From Verrucomicrobiia bacterium (GTDB taxonomy: Bacteria > Verrucomicrobiota > Verrucomicrobiia > Verrucomicrobiales > Akkermansiaceae), in NCBI GenBank assembly GCA_030431475.1, contig JAUIJD010000017.1, forward strand, positions 1 to 64,000: DNA of 64,000 nucleotides, read 5' to 3'. This document shows, piece after piece, positions 15,397-24,800 of this stretch. How positions within the stretch are numbered: the stretch's first letter is position 1; every line of letters starts with the position of its first letter. The notes below the pieces were generated by a model. The model did no database searches and was not told where the DNA came from. It saw only the letters and a list, made by a program, of their open reading frames with translations. The position numbers were made by a program, and so were the translations under genes.

Positions 15397-16605
15397 ATGT
15401 CCGACTCCACCGAAACGATCCGCCCGCCCGAACACGTCGAGGACCTCGAGGTCAAGGACGCCCAGATCATCTTCAACTCCGTCTGGGCCCGACTCGAGGA
15501 GGAACTCGGTGAGGAGCACCTGCGCTTTCCCAAGGAAATCTTCTGGCTCAACGGCGCCCCCGGCGCCGGCAAGGGCACCCACACCGGCTTCATCATGCAG
15601 TACCGCGACCTCACGGCCCCGCCGCTGGTCGTGAGCAGCCTGCTCGACACCCCCGAGGCGAGGAAGATGAAGGACGCCGGCATGCTCGTCGGCGACCGCG
15701 AGGTCATCGAGATCATGCTGCGCAAGCTGCTCGAGCCGGTCTTCCAGTCCGGCGCCGTGGTCGACGGCTTCCCGCGCACCAAGGTCCAGGTCGAGTGCGT
15801 GAAACTCCTCCACCAGAAGCTCAACGAACTCCACAACAAGTTCCGCGACACCCTCTACGCCGAGCACTTCAAGAAGCCCCACTTCCACATCGTCGTCCTC
15901 TTCGTCGATGAGAAGGAAAGCGTGAACCGCCAGCTCCAACGCGGACGCGAGGCGCAGGAACACAACGTCGAGGTCGAGGAGAGCGGCATCGGCGAGCGGC
16001 TCGAAGTACGCGCCACCGACCTCGACCCGCAGGCCGCGCTCAACCGCTACCGCACCTTCAAGGAGAAGACCTACGACGCGCTCCGCGAGCTGCGGGAGAT
16101 CTTCTTCTATCACTTCATCAACGCCCACGGCACCATCGAGGAGGTGCGCGGCCGCATCGACGAGGAACTGCGCTACCAGGGATCCCTCGAACTCGCGGAG
16201 CCCACCTACGACCGCATCTCCGCGATCCCGACCGCCCACAAGCTCTCGCTGCACGCGCGCCAGAAGCTGGTCGACCGTCTCGACACCTACGTCCGCCGCA
16301 AGGGCCCGCTCTTCGAGGAGGTCGTCGACCTGATCCAGAGCGACTTCCTGCCCATCATCGAGCGGCACGCCATCTCCGGCATGGCGGTGATCAACACCGA
16401 GAGCGGCATCCTCCACGACACCGACGCCCTGGCCATGCTCATCGACATCTTCTCCGAGCGCGGCTACCACGCCATCGTCGACATCACCCGCGAGGAAATC
16501 CCCGAGTCCATCGACCCGCAGAGCTTCAAGATCCGCACCCGCATCAAGCGCGTCTACCGCGTCCGCGTGCAGTTCAAGGGCTCCGACATCCGCCGCGGGC
16601 GGTGA
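15397..16605 (+). CDS. Enlarged adenylate-kinase-like nucleoside monophosphate kinase
   Basis: The 402-residue protein is about twice the size of bacterial adenylate kinase. The P-loop GAPGAGKGT is at residues 53-61, followed by VVDGFPRT, the nucleotide-binding DGFPR signature, and a lid-like Arg-rich stretch ([12 protein letters not shown]). The first ~50 residues form an acidic helical lead ([20 protein letters not shown]). From ~285 onwards there is an extra ~115-residue domain ([20 protein letters not shown] ... [20 protein letters not shown]) not found in Adk. The expected reaction is phosphoryl transfer from ATP to a nucleoside monophosphate; the substrate is unproven. Expression may depend on the minisatellite ending six bases before its ATG. 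Confidence 0.8.
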   Translation: MSDSTETIRPPEHVEDLEVKDAQIIFNSVWARLEEELGEEHLRFPKEIFWLNGAPGAGKGTHTGFIMQYRDLTAPPLVVSSLLDTPEARKMKDAGMLVGDREVIEIMLRKLLEPVFQSGAVVDGFPRTKVQVECVKLLHQKLNELHNKFRDTLYAEHFKKPHFHIVVLFVDEKESVNRQLQRGREAQEHNVEVEESGIGERLEVRATDLDPQAALNRYRTFKEKTYDALRELREIFFYHFINAHGTIEEVRGRIDEELRYQGSLELAEPTYDRISAIPTAHKLSLHARQKLVDRLDTYVRRKGPLFEEVVDLIQSDFLPIIERHAISGMAVINTESGILHDTDALAMLIDIFSERGYHAIVDITREEIPESIDPQSFKIRTRIKRVYRVRVQFKGSDIRRGR

Positions 16606-16779
16606 GCGGGAGCTTCCCCGTCAATCGCGATACCGGGCAGAACCGCCGCCTAATGATCAGCGCCGTAGGGCCCTGCGGATAGACGTCTAACAAGCGCGCC
16701 CGACACCCCAGCCTATCCCGGCCGAACACCGCGATTCAAGGCCTGAGCATCTTCGGCGCAAGACCCTGGCGGGTTGGAG

Positions 16780-19700
16780 AAAGACCTCATCGGGTGCCAA
16801 CAGCCAGAGCCCTTCACCGAGCAGCGCTCTCTTTGTATTTCAAGACTGCCATCCATGAAGCGAGGATCGTGACGGCTAAAACGGGAAATCCGATCCATGC
16901 AAGGGTCGAACACCATCCAGTCGCGTCGGATTCTGCTGCTAGATCCTCATGGTGCAGATTTTCATCGCTGGAATTCTTATGTTCCGTGTGCCTGCCTTCA
17001 TCGGCGGCCTGAGGCGAGGGGGGGGGCTCATGTAAACCCTCCGGATCTGGGCCAGATCGCAGGGTGCTATCATCTAGTCGCACTGTCGCGACAATCCCTC
17101 TCCCAATAAATATGGTGGAATTTGGCAAGTCGTCCGGCTTCCAGACCACTCGCAAAACTGCACCCGTATTGATGCGCCCCTCAAAGGCGTCATCCAGCGA
17201 AATCTCGTGCCGAATACTGGCACCTGGAGGGATTCGAGAAACACCGTGGAACCCCACACCCGACGAATCACCAAAATTGTGTCTTCTCCAGCTCGGGCTG
17301 AGCGGAATCTCGCGCTCTTCGTCATCGACTGCTGAGATTGTCAATCCTCCAAGAAGCCCTCCGGAAATGAACTGCAATTGCTCTTCTGAGATGTTCCGAA
17401 TATCACAAACGAGCCATAAGGTGCCGTCGCCCTTCCTCATCGGCTCCACCACAAGCGACGCGCATAAATCAAGCCCTTCTCTTGGGTATGCATTGTTCAC
17501 ACGACCTCCCCCTGACCCCTGACTGAACAACCATTCGGAGTGAAGAATGAGGAGCAGCCCGAGAATAATGTGGTTGGTTGACATGGCTCTACAACAAGCG
17601 AATGAATCAAGGAGTTTCTTCAACAACCATGGAGCCCACCCCTATATTCAAGCTCCACACTGGATGATCGCTTGTTTCAACTGCTTCGGATACCGCTTTA
17701 TCGGCTGATTCGAGGACGTAGTCGGGATCGTTAAATGTAACCGATCCTTGCCAACTCCAACTTCTTCGCATCAGCGGAATAAATCGTGATGCTTCTCCAT
17801 CGGGCCGAAACATCAAAAAATTATCGAACGCATCCGATGCAGTAGCGGTGGCAATATCGTCGAACGGCGCTTCGGCACTAAAGATGAGCTGTCCCGGACT
17901 GTCACCATCAGCGTACTGAAAACCGGTCTCCCATCCTGATACAGTTCCCGGATGCGTTGTATACGGCTGCGGGCTAATTGGGTAGCGCGTATCGAGCCCA
18001 TACTGGCCATTAGTGGACCAAGAGTACTGATCTCCATTCCCGGTTGTCCACGTTCGATTTGTCGTGCCAAGCTGGACTAAATGCCAAACACCTTCCGGCC
18101 ACCCACCAGGCACTGTTACCATGCAATCCATGACCATCCCAGTACCATTGCCTGGCGCATCTGGATAGAGCCCAAACTTAGTAATGAATGGAACCACTGG
18201 TGGGTAGTCAATTTTCACGGATCCGATATCGCCGGTGAAAACCCCAACCGGTTTATCAATCTCTATTTGAGGTGAGAAACTCACACGATGGCCTCCGTCG
18301 AGATCGAATTCCACACGAAGACTTTTCGAGCCAGATTTAGAAAAATAGAACGAAACTTCGTTTGAATCGAAGTCTTCCGGAGCTAAAAGGTCAAGAGTCG
18401 CCGCACTTTGAGATGCGTGGTAATCCTTGAATACAGAGTCCGGCAACACCCAATTGAACTGGGAGGGCGAGGATGAAGCTGGCAACGTATCTACCCTAAT
18501 ACGAAGGTTGATCTTCTGGCCCGGAAGAGCCTTCTCGAGTTGCCCGCTAAACCATTCCCATTGATTATCTGACACGTCCACGTCTCGTTGGACGACTGGA
18601 ATCAGGAGAGCAGACCGTCCTGTGACACTATTGGTATCGTCGCCGTGTTTTATTCGCGTAAGCACGGCCTGCCGGTTGTTGGCAATCCAGTGATTCGCTA
18701 CACTAAACCATGTATTATCTCCCGTATCTTGCCCATACCACTCGTTCGCAACTCCTTCAGGCTGATTGTCGATAGTCGCCTCCCAATCGTAATCGGGACC
18801 ACCATGGGTTGCCAGATGATCGGGTGATGTTCCAAGGTGCACAACCGTCACCTCGTAAGTATTCCCTTTTCTCAGCATCACATTATCTTGAATAACTTCA
18901 CCAAATTGGCGGTTGGCAACGTTGAGGACGCGTCCGTCATCTGGACCCATCCCTCTTATTCTTAACTTCCATTGCTCCGAATGGCTTCCGCTTGGATCGC
19001 CAACGGTAACCGGGATGGCAATCAGATCTTCCGCAGGGGGCGGATCGAAACCATCACCGAAAGTCGTGGGATCGGTGCCTTGTCCGACTTCCACCCCGTC
19101 AGAAACTCCATCACTATCAGAATCGGCGTTGTTTGGATCGGTGTTATTGAGCCATTCGCGAAAGTTATCGAGCCCATCTGAGTCAGGATCGCCGAAGCTA
19201 CCATTGTGCCCCGCTGCCGAAATCGGATCGAGGAAATGCAAGACCTCCCAACCGTCGGGCATGCCGTCGAAATCCGAATCAAAGAACAATGGATCGGTTC
19301 CATAAGATGTTAATTCAACGATATTCCCGAGCCCGTCTTCGTCAGGATCTTCAGCGGAATCAGGAACACCATTGCCATCAGTGTCGGCGAGCAATACATC
19401 CAATGACAAATACGATTCAGCAGGATCACTTAGCCCGTCACCGTCAGTGTCCGCGTCAACCCAATTTGGGTTCCCTCCGATTCGAAACTCCCACAGGTTT
19501 GTGATCGAATCTCCGTCTGGATCCAGAAGGGCGTCAGTAATCAAAAGTGGATTAAGGGCGTATGCCACTTCAAATCCATCACTCATCCCGTCGTCGTCAG
19601 AATCAAAATCGTTTGGGTTAGTGGTGTATAGCGAGATTTCATCGAAGTCAGATAGACCGTCTTGATCACTATCCGTTCTTGTCGGATCAGTATTGTAGAT

Positions 19701-19980
19701 GAATACCTCGGATCCATCTTCAACTCCATCAATATCAGTATCCGTCAGGAGTGGATTTGTCCCGTAGACCCATATTTCTTCGCCATCCAGCAACCCGTCA
19801 CCGTCGGAGTCCGGGTTGTTGGGATTTGAAAAGTAGTTGAACAATTCAAAATCATCCCAAAGCCCATCATTGTCAGTATCGTCGTTCAGTGGATTTGTTT
19901 GGTAGATTTCTATCTCGTTTGCGTTGGAGATCGTATCTCCATCGGCATCCCATTCTTCGGGTGTGACTCCCTGGGGGACG
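16780..19980. other. Low-GC island inside a high-GC chromosome
   Basis: The base composition of this stretch differs clearly from its surroundings. Sample counts: 29 of 60 G+C at 18661-18720 against 41 of 60 at 20461-20520. It covers the gene at 16814-17584 and all but the N-terminal ~110 codons of the gene at 17607-20312, so the boundary near 19980 falls inside a reading frame. This suggests a foreign 3' part joined to a native 5' part. Confidence 0.7.
16814..17584 (-). CDS. Exported, C-terminally membrane-anchored protein of unknown function
   Basis: The 256-residue product has a signal peptide (MSTNHIILGLLLILHSEW) and, after a beta-rich domain (about 30-185; LWLVCDIRNISEEQLQF, GASIRHEISLDDAFEG), an acidic His-rich linker and a C-terminal helix (LAWIGFPVLAVTILASWMAV) followed by KYKES. 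This is a typical C-terminal anchor. It is the last gene of a three-gene set with 17607-20312 and 20309-21124, 22 bp after its neighbour, and is entirely in the low-GC island. An upstream in-frame ATG (17626) would overlap the neighbour. No family recognised. Confidence 0.65.
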   Translation of the reverse strand: MSTNHIILGLLLILHSEWLFSQGSGGGRVNNAYPREGLDLCASLVVEPMRKGDGTLWLVCDIRNISEEQLQFISGGLLGGLTISAVDDEEREIPLSPSWRRHNFGDSSGVGFHGVSRIPPGASIRHEISLDDAFEGRINTGAVLRVVWKPDDLPNSTIFIGRGIVATVRLDDSTLRSGPDPEGLHEPPPSPQAADEGRHTEHKNSSDENLHHEDLAAESDATGWCSTLAWIGFPVLAVTILASWMAVLKYKESAAR

Positions 19981-20312
19981 GGTTCGTCGGTATGCACCAA
20001 CCGGAAGAAACCCCTGCCGGAAGTACTGCCGATCTCGTAGCTGATCTGCTGGCCCTGGCCGGTCTCGATGAGGTCGGACCACTGCCACTGGTCGAGGCCG
20101 GCCGAGGCCTGGATGAAGTAGGTGCGGCCGGGCTCGGCGGTCCAGCGCAGGAAGGAATCCCCGGCGGGGACGATGATGATTTCGGAATCCTGATCGGTGG
20201 CCTGGGCGGTGGCGGATGCGAAGAGGGCGGAGATGAAAAGAACCGACGCAAAGATGCGCGGCGGGAGCCACGCGGTCCGTGGAAGGCGCGATGATCCGGA
20301 CGGGGAGTTCAT
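17607..20312 (-). CDS. Large secreted protein with thrombospondin type 3-like calcium repeats
   Basis: The product has 901 residues. Signal segment ~18-35, then a ~75-residue beta module (YFIQASAGLDQWQW ... GRGFFRLVH) shared with other exported proteins of this window. From ~115 to 425 come about ten TSP3-like repeats (DTDNDGLWDD, DSDGDGLLDGEE, DSDQDGLSDFDE), each offering a calcium loop. Residues ~440-900 are a beta-rich region of unknown type (GPDYDWEATIDNQ, WSWQGSVTF). The start is the ATG at 20312, which overlaps the upstream gene's stop by 4 bp. GC drops sharply after the N-terminal module, so the gene looks composite. A 26-bp dispersed repeat (20254-20279) lies in the signal-peptide codons. 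Probably a surface or secreted structural or adhesive protein. Confidence 0.8.
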   Translation of the reverse strand: MNSPSGSSRLPRTAWLPPRIFASVLFISALFASATAQATDQDSEIIIVPAGDSFLRWTAEPGRTYFIQASAGLDQWQWSDLIETGQGQQISYEIGSTSGRGFFRLVHTDEPVPQGVTPEEWDADGDTISNANEIEIYQTNPLNDDTDNDGLWDDFELFNYFSNPNNPDSDGDGLLDGEEIWVYGTNPLLTDTDIDGVEDGSEVFIYNTDPTRTDSDQDGLSDFDEISLYTTNPNDFDSDDDGMSDGFEVAYALNPLLITDALLDPDGDSITNLWEFRIGGNPNWVDADTDGDGLSDPAESYLSLDVLLADTDGNGVPDSAEDPDEDGLGNIVELTSYGTDPLFFDSDFDGMPDGWEVLHFLDPISAAGHNGSFGDPDSDGLDNFREWLNNTDPNNADSDSDGVSDGVEVGQGTDPTTFGDGFDPPPAEDLIAIPVTVGDPSGSHSEQWKLRIRGMGPDDGRVLNVANRQFGEVIQDNVMLRKGNTYEVTVVHLGTSPDHLATHGGPDYDWEATIDNQPEGVANEWYGQDTGDNTWFSVANHWIANNRQAVLTRIKHGDDTNSVTGRSALLIPVVQRDVDVSDNQWEWFSGQLEKALPGQKINLRIRVDTLPASSSPSQFNWVLPDSVFKDYHASQSAATLDLLAPEDFDSNEVSFYFSKSGSKSLRVEFDLDGGHRVSFSPQIEIDKPVGVFTGDIGSVKIDYPPVVPFITKFGLYPDAPGNGTGMVMDCMVTVPGGWPEGVWHLVQLGTTNRTWTTGNGDQYSWSTNGQYGLDTRYPISPQPYTTHPGTVSGWETGFQYADGDSPGQLIFSAEAPFDDIATATASDAFDNFLMFRPDGEASRFIPLMRRSWSWQGSVTFNDPDYVLESADKAVSEAVETSDHPVWSLNIGVGSMVVEETP

Positions 20313-21124
20313 CGTGTGCCCTCCTTCCCGTCCAGATAGCGGCTGCCGCGGTGCGGGCGCAGCCAGATGGTGGTGTCCTGCGGCACGGGAGGATGCGCGG
20401 CGCGCCACGCGGCGGCGTCTGCAGCCGCTCGCCTCCGAGCGGCGAAGGCCGCTTCGAGCGCTGCGCGGTTTTCCACAAGGTGGCTGCGGTAGGCTTCGAG
20501 GAAGGCGTCGCCGAGCGGGGCGGCGTCGTTTCCGGCGGTGATCGCGAAGGTGTGCGGAGCGAGTTCGGGATGCGCCGGGATGACCGGTTTCTCAATCCCG
20601 GCCGGATAGCTCCTTTTCGTATCAACGGAATGAGGAAGGCAGAACACGGAACAGCAAAGCTTTTCGGCGGTGAGTTCGCCGATGGGCGAGACCAGCTCCC
20701 AATCCCACGCGCACCACGCCTCGAAGGACTCACCGCTGCGGGTATCGGTCCATTTCAGATGGGAAAGGGCATGGTCGTAGATGGTTACGACGGCAAAGAT
20801 GGAGAGAAAGTCGATGTCCGGCGCTTCAAACTGCGTGTTGGGAGAGGTGAAAATCCGTGGCGGTGGCGGGGGGATGTCGGGTCGTGTGGAAGGCTCGCCG
20901 CGCGCGATGGTCACGCGGTGGGTGCCGTAGTCGCGGACGGTGGCGGAGACGGCGGGAATCTCGGGAGCCGGCTCCGGTGGGGGCGGCGGGATGAAGCGGA
21001 TCGCAGCCGGGTCGGGGACGGCATCAGCGACGCGGAGAGGCGAGTCGGCGCGTAATCCGCTGGTCTGCGCGGAGACCGGCAGCACGAGCGCCGCGACGAG
21101 TGCGGGCAGGAATGGGGGTTTCAT
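20309..21124 (-). CDS. Exported Pro-rich protein, first gene of the surface cluster
   Basis: The 271-residue protein has signal peptide MKPPFLPALVAALVLPVSAQ. Residues ~40-100 are Pro-rich (IRFIPPPPPEPAPEIP, RPDIPPPPPRIF). The globular part (~100-200) contains VVTIYDHALSHLKWTDTRSG, WCAWDWELVSP and a cysteine pair (KLCCSVFCLP). The C-terminus is an Ala-rich helix ending PQDTTIWLRPHRGSRYLDG. GC is native-like. Its stop overlaps the TSP3 gene's start (ATGA), so the two are translated together. No family recognised; a role as a small partner or chaperone for the TSP3 protein is inferred from coupling only. Confidence 0.65.
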   Translation of the reverse strand: MKPPFLPALVAALVLPVSAQTSGLRADSPLRVADAVPDPAAIRFIPPPPPEPAPEIPAVSATVRDYGTHRVTIARGEPSTRPDIPPPPPRIFTSPNTQFEAPDIDFLSIFAVVTIYDHALSHLKWTDTRSGESFEAWCAWDWELVSPIGELTAEKLCCSVFCLPHSVDTKRSYPAGIEKPVIPAHPELAPHTFAITAGNDAAPLGDAFLEAYRSHLVENRAALEAAFAARRRAAADAAAWRAAHPPVPQDTTIWLRPHRGSRYLDGKEGTR

Positions 21125-21150
21125 CGGAAAAAGATGGTGGTCGAACCATT

Positions 21151-21329
21151 CCGGTGGACGGGGAGTGATAAAGCCGCACTGTGTCGGCCGCGATGGCCTT
21201 TAGCCACCGCCGGGGCGGCCGCCTGGACATGCGCCACCGCCTCCCCGACCTTTTTCATTCGGTTTGGCGGCATCGTTCGCGGCCGATGCCGGCCGCACAG
21301 TGCGAGGTTTATCAGACCCCATCCGCCGG
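21151..21329. repeat. MITE-like element with ~46-bp imperfect terminal inverted repeats
   Basis: The left arm 21151-21196 starts CCGGTGGACGGGGAGTGATA and continues through GCACTGTG(T)CGGCCG; the right arm 21284-21329 is its imperfect reverse complement (CGATGCCGGCCGCACAGTGC ... CATCCGCCGG). About 87 bp lie between the arms, including GGCCGCGATGGCC and GGGGCGGCC. The element fills most of the 292-bp gap 21125-21416 and has no coding capacity. It may be a small non-autonomous element or a structured RNA. Confidence 0.6.
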
Positions 21330-21416
21330 AGCGGACACCCCTAATCAAGCTCGTTGGTCTTCGCCGAACAAGACGATTATCTCAGAAGGCATGCAGCGCT
21401 TCGTTCTTGAGAAAAC

Positions 21417-21881
21417 ATGCGGACATCGAAACTGCTCCTTCCATCGCTAGTCGTGGCCATAGCTTTCGGACTCTTCATCCTCGGTGGTATTGGCATCCGT
21501 GGAGCGTGACGGAGCCATCTCGATCTGGAATTGACCTTCTTCGCGAATCAATTCCGCGACCCGAACGACGGCGCCACGCCGCCGGTGACCCAGATCCAGT
21601 TCTACTTCAATGCCGCGGGCGACGGCGGACTGTGGACGGTCCCGAATGGTGGAAGCGGGGTGTTCACGGTCGACGTGTTTTCTCCCGCCGGCCCCTTCGC
21701 GGCCCACCTCACCGTGACCAGCACCACGCTGCCGAGCTATCGCTTCCTGCTGCACTACGACCGCGACGGCCTCACCGGCCTGACGAAGCAGATCGGACGC
21801 CTCGACGGGACCAACCTCAGCTCGCCCTCCGACACCAACCGGCTCTACGACGGCACCTGGATCTACCTGGCCGGTCCCTGA
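21417..21881 (+). pseudogene. Small exported protein interrupted by an in-frame TGA
   Basis: An ATG at 21417 opens a 30-residue signal-type segment (MRTSKLLLPSLVVAIAFGLF then ILGGIGIRGA), stopped by TGA at 21507-21509. In the same frame translation resumes as RSHLDLELTFFANQFRDPND and runs 123 codons to 21881, ending YDGTWIYLAGP. The two parts together make a plausible 154-codon secreted protein with a beta-rich body (VTQIQFYFNAAGDGGLW, PSYRFLLHYDRDG). Either the gene is dead, or a TTG at 21531 starts a cytosolic remnant, or the TGA is a sequencing error. Family unknown. Confidence 0.6.
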
Positions 21882-21889
21882 GAAGCCGA

Positions 21890-24800
21890 TCAATGGGGCG
21901 CGCACCCCGGGCTCACATCGAGACGGAGAAAACCCCGGGCCGCCGCACTCATCGGGTCGGGCAGCCGGATCGTGCGCCACTGGTAGCCGGCCGGCGCGGG
22001 GGAAAGCCCGGCGGGGTCGGCGGTCGGCACCGGGACGATGTCCCAGCTTTCCAGATCGCCGGAACCTTCGCCCCGATAGTGGAGTCCGTCGGCCACGTAG
22101 AGGTCAGCCATTTCCATGCCCCCACTCCGGCACAGGTGGGAAAGCACCAGCCATCGGTCGCCGCCGGACTCCTCGGTGCCGGTGACCAGTTCCGGGGTCG
22201 ATGCGGCATCCGCCGGATCGCTTCCGAGGCCGAACTCGGTCACGGTCAGGAAGCCGTCGCCATCGGCGTCGAAATCCGGTGCCGCCGCCGCGCCCTCGAG
22301 GCCGAAGGTGGAAGCCCACTCGAAGAAACCGGGCAGCGAGCCGACCTCCAGGACCAGCCGGCCGACGTAGGTCTGTCCGAGCTCGTCCTCGAAGGTGACG
22401 ACCAACCGGTGGGTGCCGACGCCCCAGCCCGCCACCGCCGCCGCGGAGGGTTCGATCGGGCCGGGCTCGATCACCGTGAAGAAATCCCCTTCGAGCGACC
22501 ACAGCTCTTCGGAAACCGGTCCGAAACCGGGCGGCAGCATCGTCGAGACGTCGAGGCGGGTGCCGGCGCCCAGCCACGCCCGGTGCGGGTCGAGTTCCAG
22601 CACCTGCGGCAGGTCCGGGCCGACCGGCCGCGGGTCGGAGATCGCGAGGTTGATCGAGATCAGATCGTCCTGCACCTCGCCGTCGGGAGCCGGACCATTG
22701 GCGTCGAGTGCCGGGTCGGTGCTCAACCGGAAACGCAGCGCGAAGGTCTCGGTCCAGGCCAGTTCGCCGGTCCACGGGATGGTCACGCTGAAGGTCGCGC
22801 TGGCGTTGGTCACCGAGCCGTCGCCCGGGACGAGCACGGTCTGCTTCTCCCCGGGGTCGGCGAAATCGCCGTCGCGGTTGCCGTCGATGAAGGCGTAGAA
22901 GGTGGCATCGGAGCCCGTCACGTTGCGGACCGCCTGGTCGACGTAGATCCCCAGCGTGAGGGTCGAGTGGTCGACCGGCACCGCCGGATTGAAGGTCTGC
23001 GAGACCACCGCCGTGATCAGGCTGAGGTCATCGTGGTTGCCGTCGTTGTCGTCCCCGGTCGCGTCGGAGTTCGGCTGGCCGTCGCTTTCGAAGTCGATGT
23101 CGGCGTCGCCCGAACCGCTGTCGTTCACGATCAGTAGATCTTCGTCGTATTCATGGCTCGGGCCGCCGTCGGCGATGAGCGTGCGGTAGTCGGGCGCGAG
23201 GGAGCCGCTGTCGAAGTTGCCGGCGCGGGTCCCGGCGCATTCGTCGGGGAGGTCGCCGAAGTCGAGCTGCTCGACCACCTGCGGGCGCGGATCATTGATG
23301 GCGAAGCCCGCCGACACCAGGTCGTCCTGCACCTCGCCGTCCGGCGCGAGGCCGGTGGCATCGAGCGAGGCATCCGTGCTCAACCGCGTGCGCACCGCCC
23401 AGGTTTCGGACCAGTTCAGCACCATCGGCCAGGCGAAGCTCGTCGAGACCATCTGGGTCACCGAGTCGGTGGTCGATGCGGGCACGACCTGCGACCAGGC
23501 CTCGTCGGTGTCTTCGAAGTCCCCGTCGCGGTTCCAGTCGATGAAGGTGTGCAGGGTTGCCTCGACCGGAAGGTCGTTGCGCACGGCGTGGTTCAGCGCG
23601 AGCTCGACCTCGATCATCACGTCGCTGCCGTCGGTCGCGGTGCCGGGCACCACGTTCACCGACGCCACCGCGAAGAACAATGCCAGCTCATCGTGGTCGC
23701 CGGCCAGGTCGTCACCGTCTGCCGCGGCGCTCGGCTGGCCGTCGCTCTCGGCATCGATGTCGGCGTCGAGGCTGCCGGTGTCGTTGTGCAGCGCGAGCTC
23801 GGGGATGATGACGTGACGCGGCCCGTCGTCGGCGAGCCTCGTCCGGTAGTCGGGCGGGGTCGTCGAGAAATCTCCCGAAGCCGTGCCGGGGAACGGGTCG
23901 GGCAGGTCGCCGAAGTCGAGCTCGGGCCGGACCGAAAGGAAGTAGTCCTCGACCTCCCCGTCCGGCGCCGGGCCATCGGGGCCGAGCGGTTTCATCGAGG
24001 CCAGCCGCAACCGGGCCGCGACCGGATCGCCGTAGCTGGATCCGCCGGGCACGCTCACCGAGAAGCCGATCGCACCCGCCGTGCCGTCGGGGACCCGGGT
24101 GGTCGTCGTTTCCGAGGCATCGAGGAAATCGCCGTCGCCATTCCAGTCGATGAAGGCGTAGAGCCAGGCGTCGCCGCCGGTCAGGTTGGTCGCGGTGTGG
24201 GTGAAGTGGGCGACATCGCCCGCCTGGATCCCGCTGAGCGGTCCGAAGCCCTCCTCGTCATCGCCGCCGGCATCGGTGTCGTCGCCCTTGGCCGTGATCG
24301 AGGGCTGACCGTCGGGCTCGAGGTCCGGGGCCGAGGGGCCGAGATACAAATCGCTGCCCAGCACGTGGCTCGGACCCATGTCGGCGAGGGTCGTGGCGTA
24401 GCTCGGCGAGACCGCCAGCGAGCTGTCGGGCAGGTCGCCGAAGTCCCGGTCCGGGGGATCGACCCGGATCAGGTAGTCCTCGATCTCGCCATCCGGTGCC
24501 GGGTCTTCGGGGTCCAGCGCCGCCGAGGAAATCCGGAACCGCGCGCCAAGGTCGATCCCGGTCGCTGCCATCGGCGGCACGTCGAAATCGACCGCCACCG
24601 GCCCCGCGAAGCCGGGCCCGAGGGGGATCACCTTCACCTCGTTGCCGCCGACGAAGGCTCCGTCGGCATTCCAGTCGACCATCGCGTGGAGGTAGGCCTT
24701 GGCGCCGTGATTGTTGGTGGCGTTGACGTTGAAGGTCGCCTTCGTCCCCGCCTTCGCCGGGGCGGCCAGCGCAACGCCGTCCTCGTCATCCACGCCGCCG

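Noticed and set aside
21507..21509. Selenocysteine codon
   Set aside because: No obvious SECIS-like hairpin directly after the TGA, and the position lies just after a signal-type segment, not in a redox motif.
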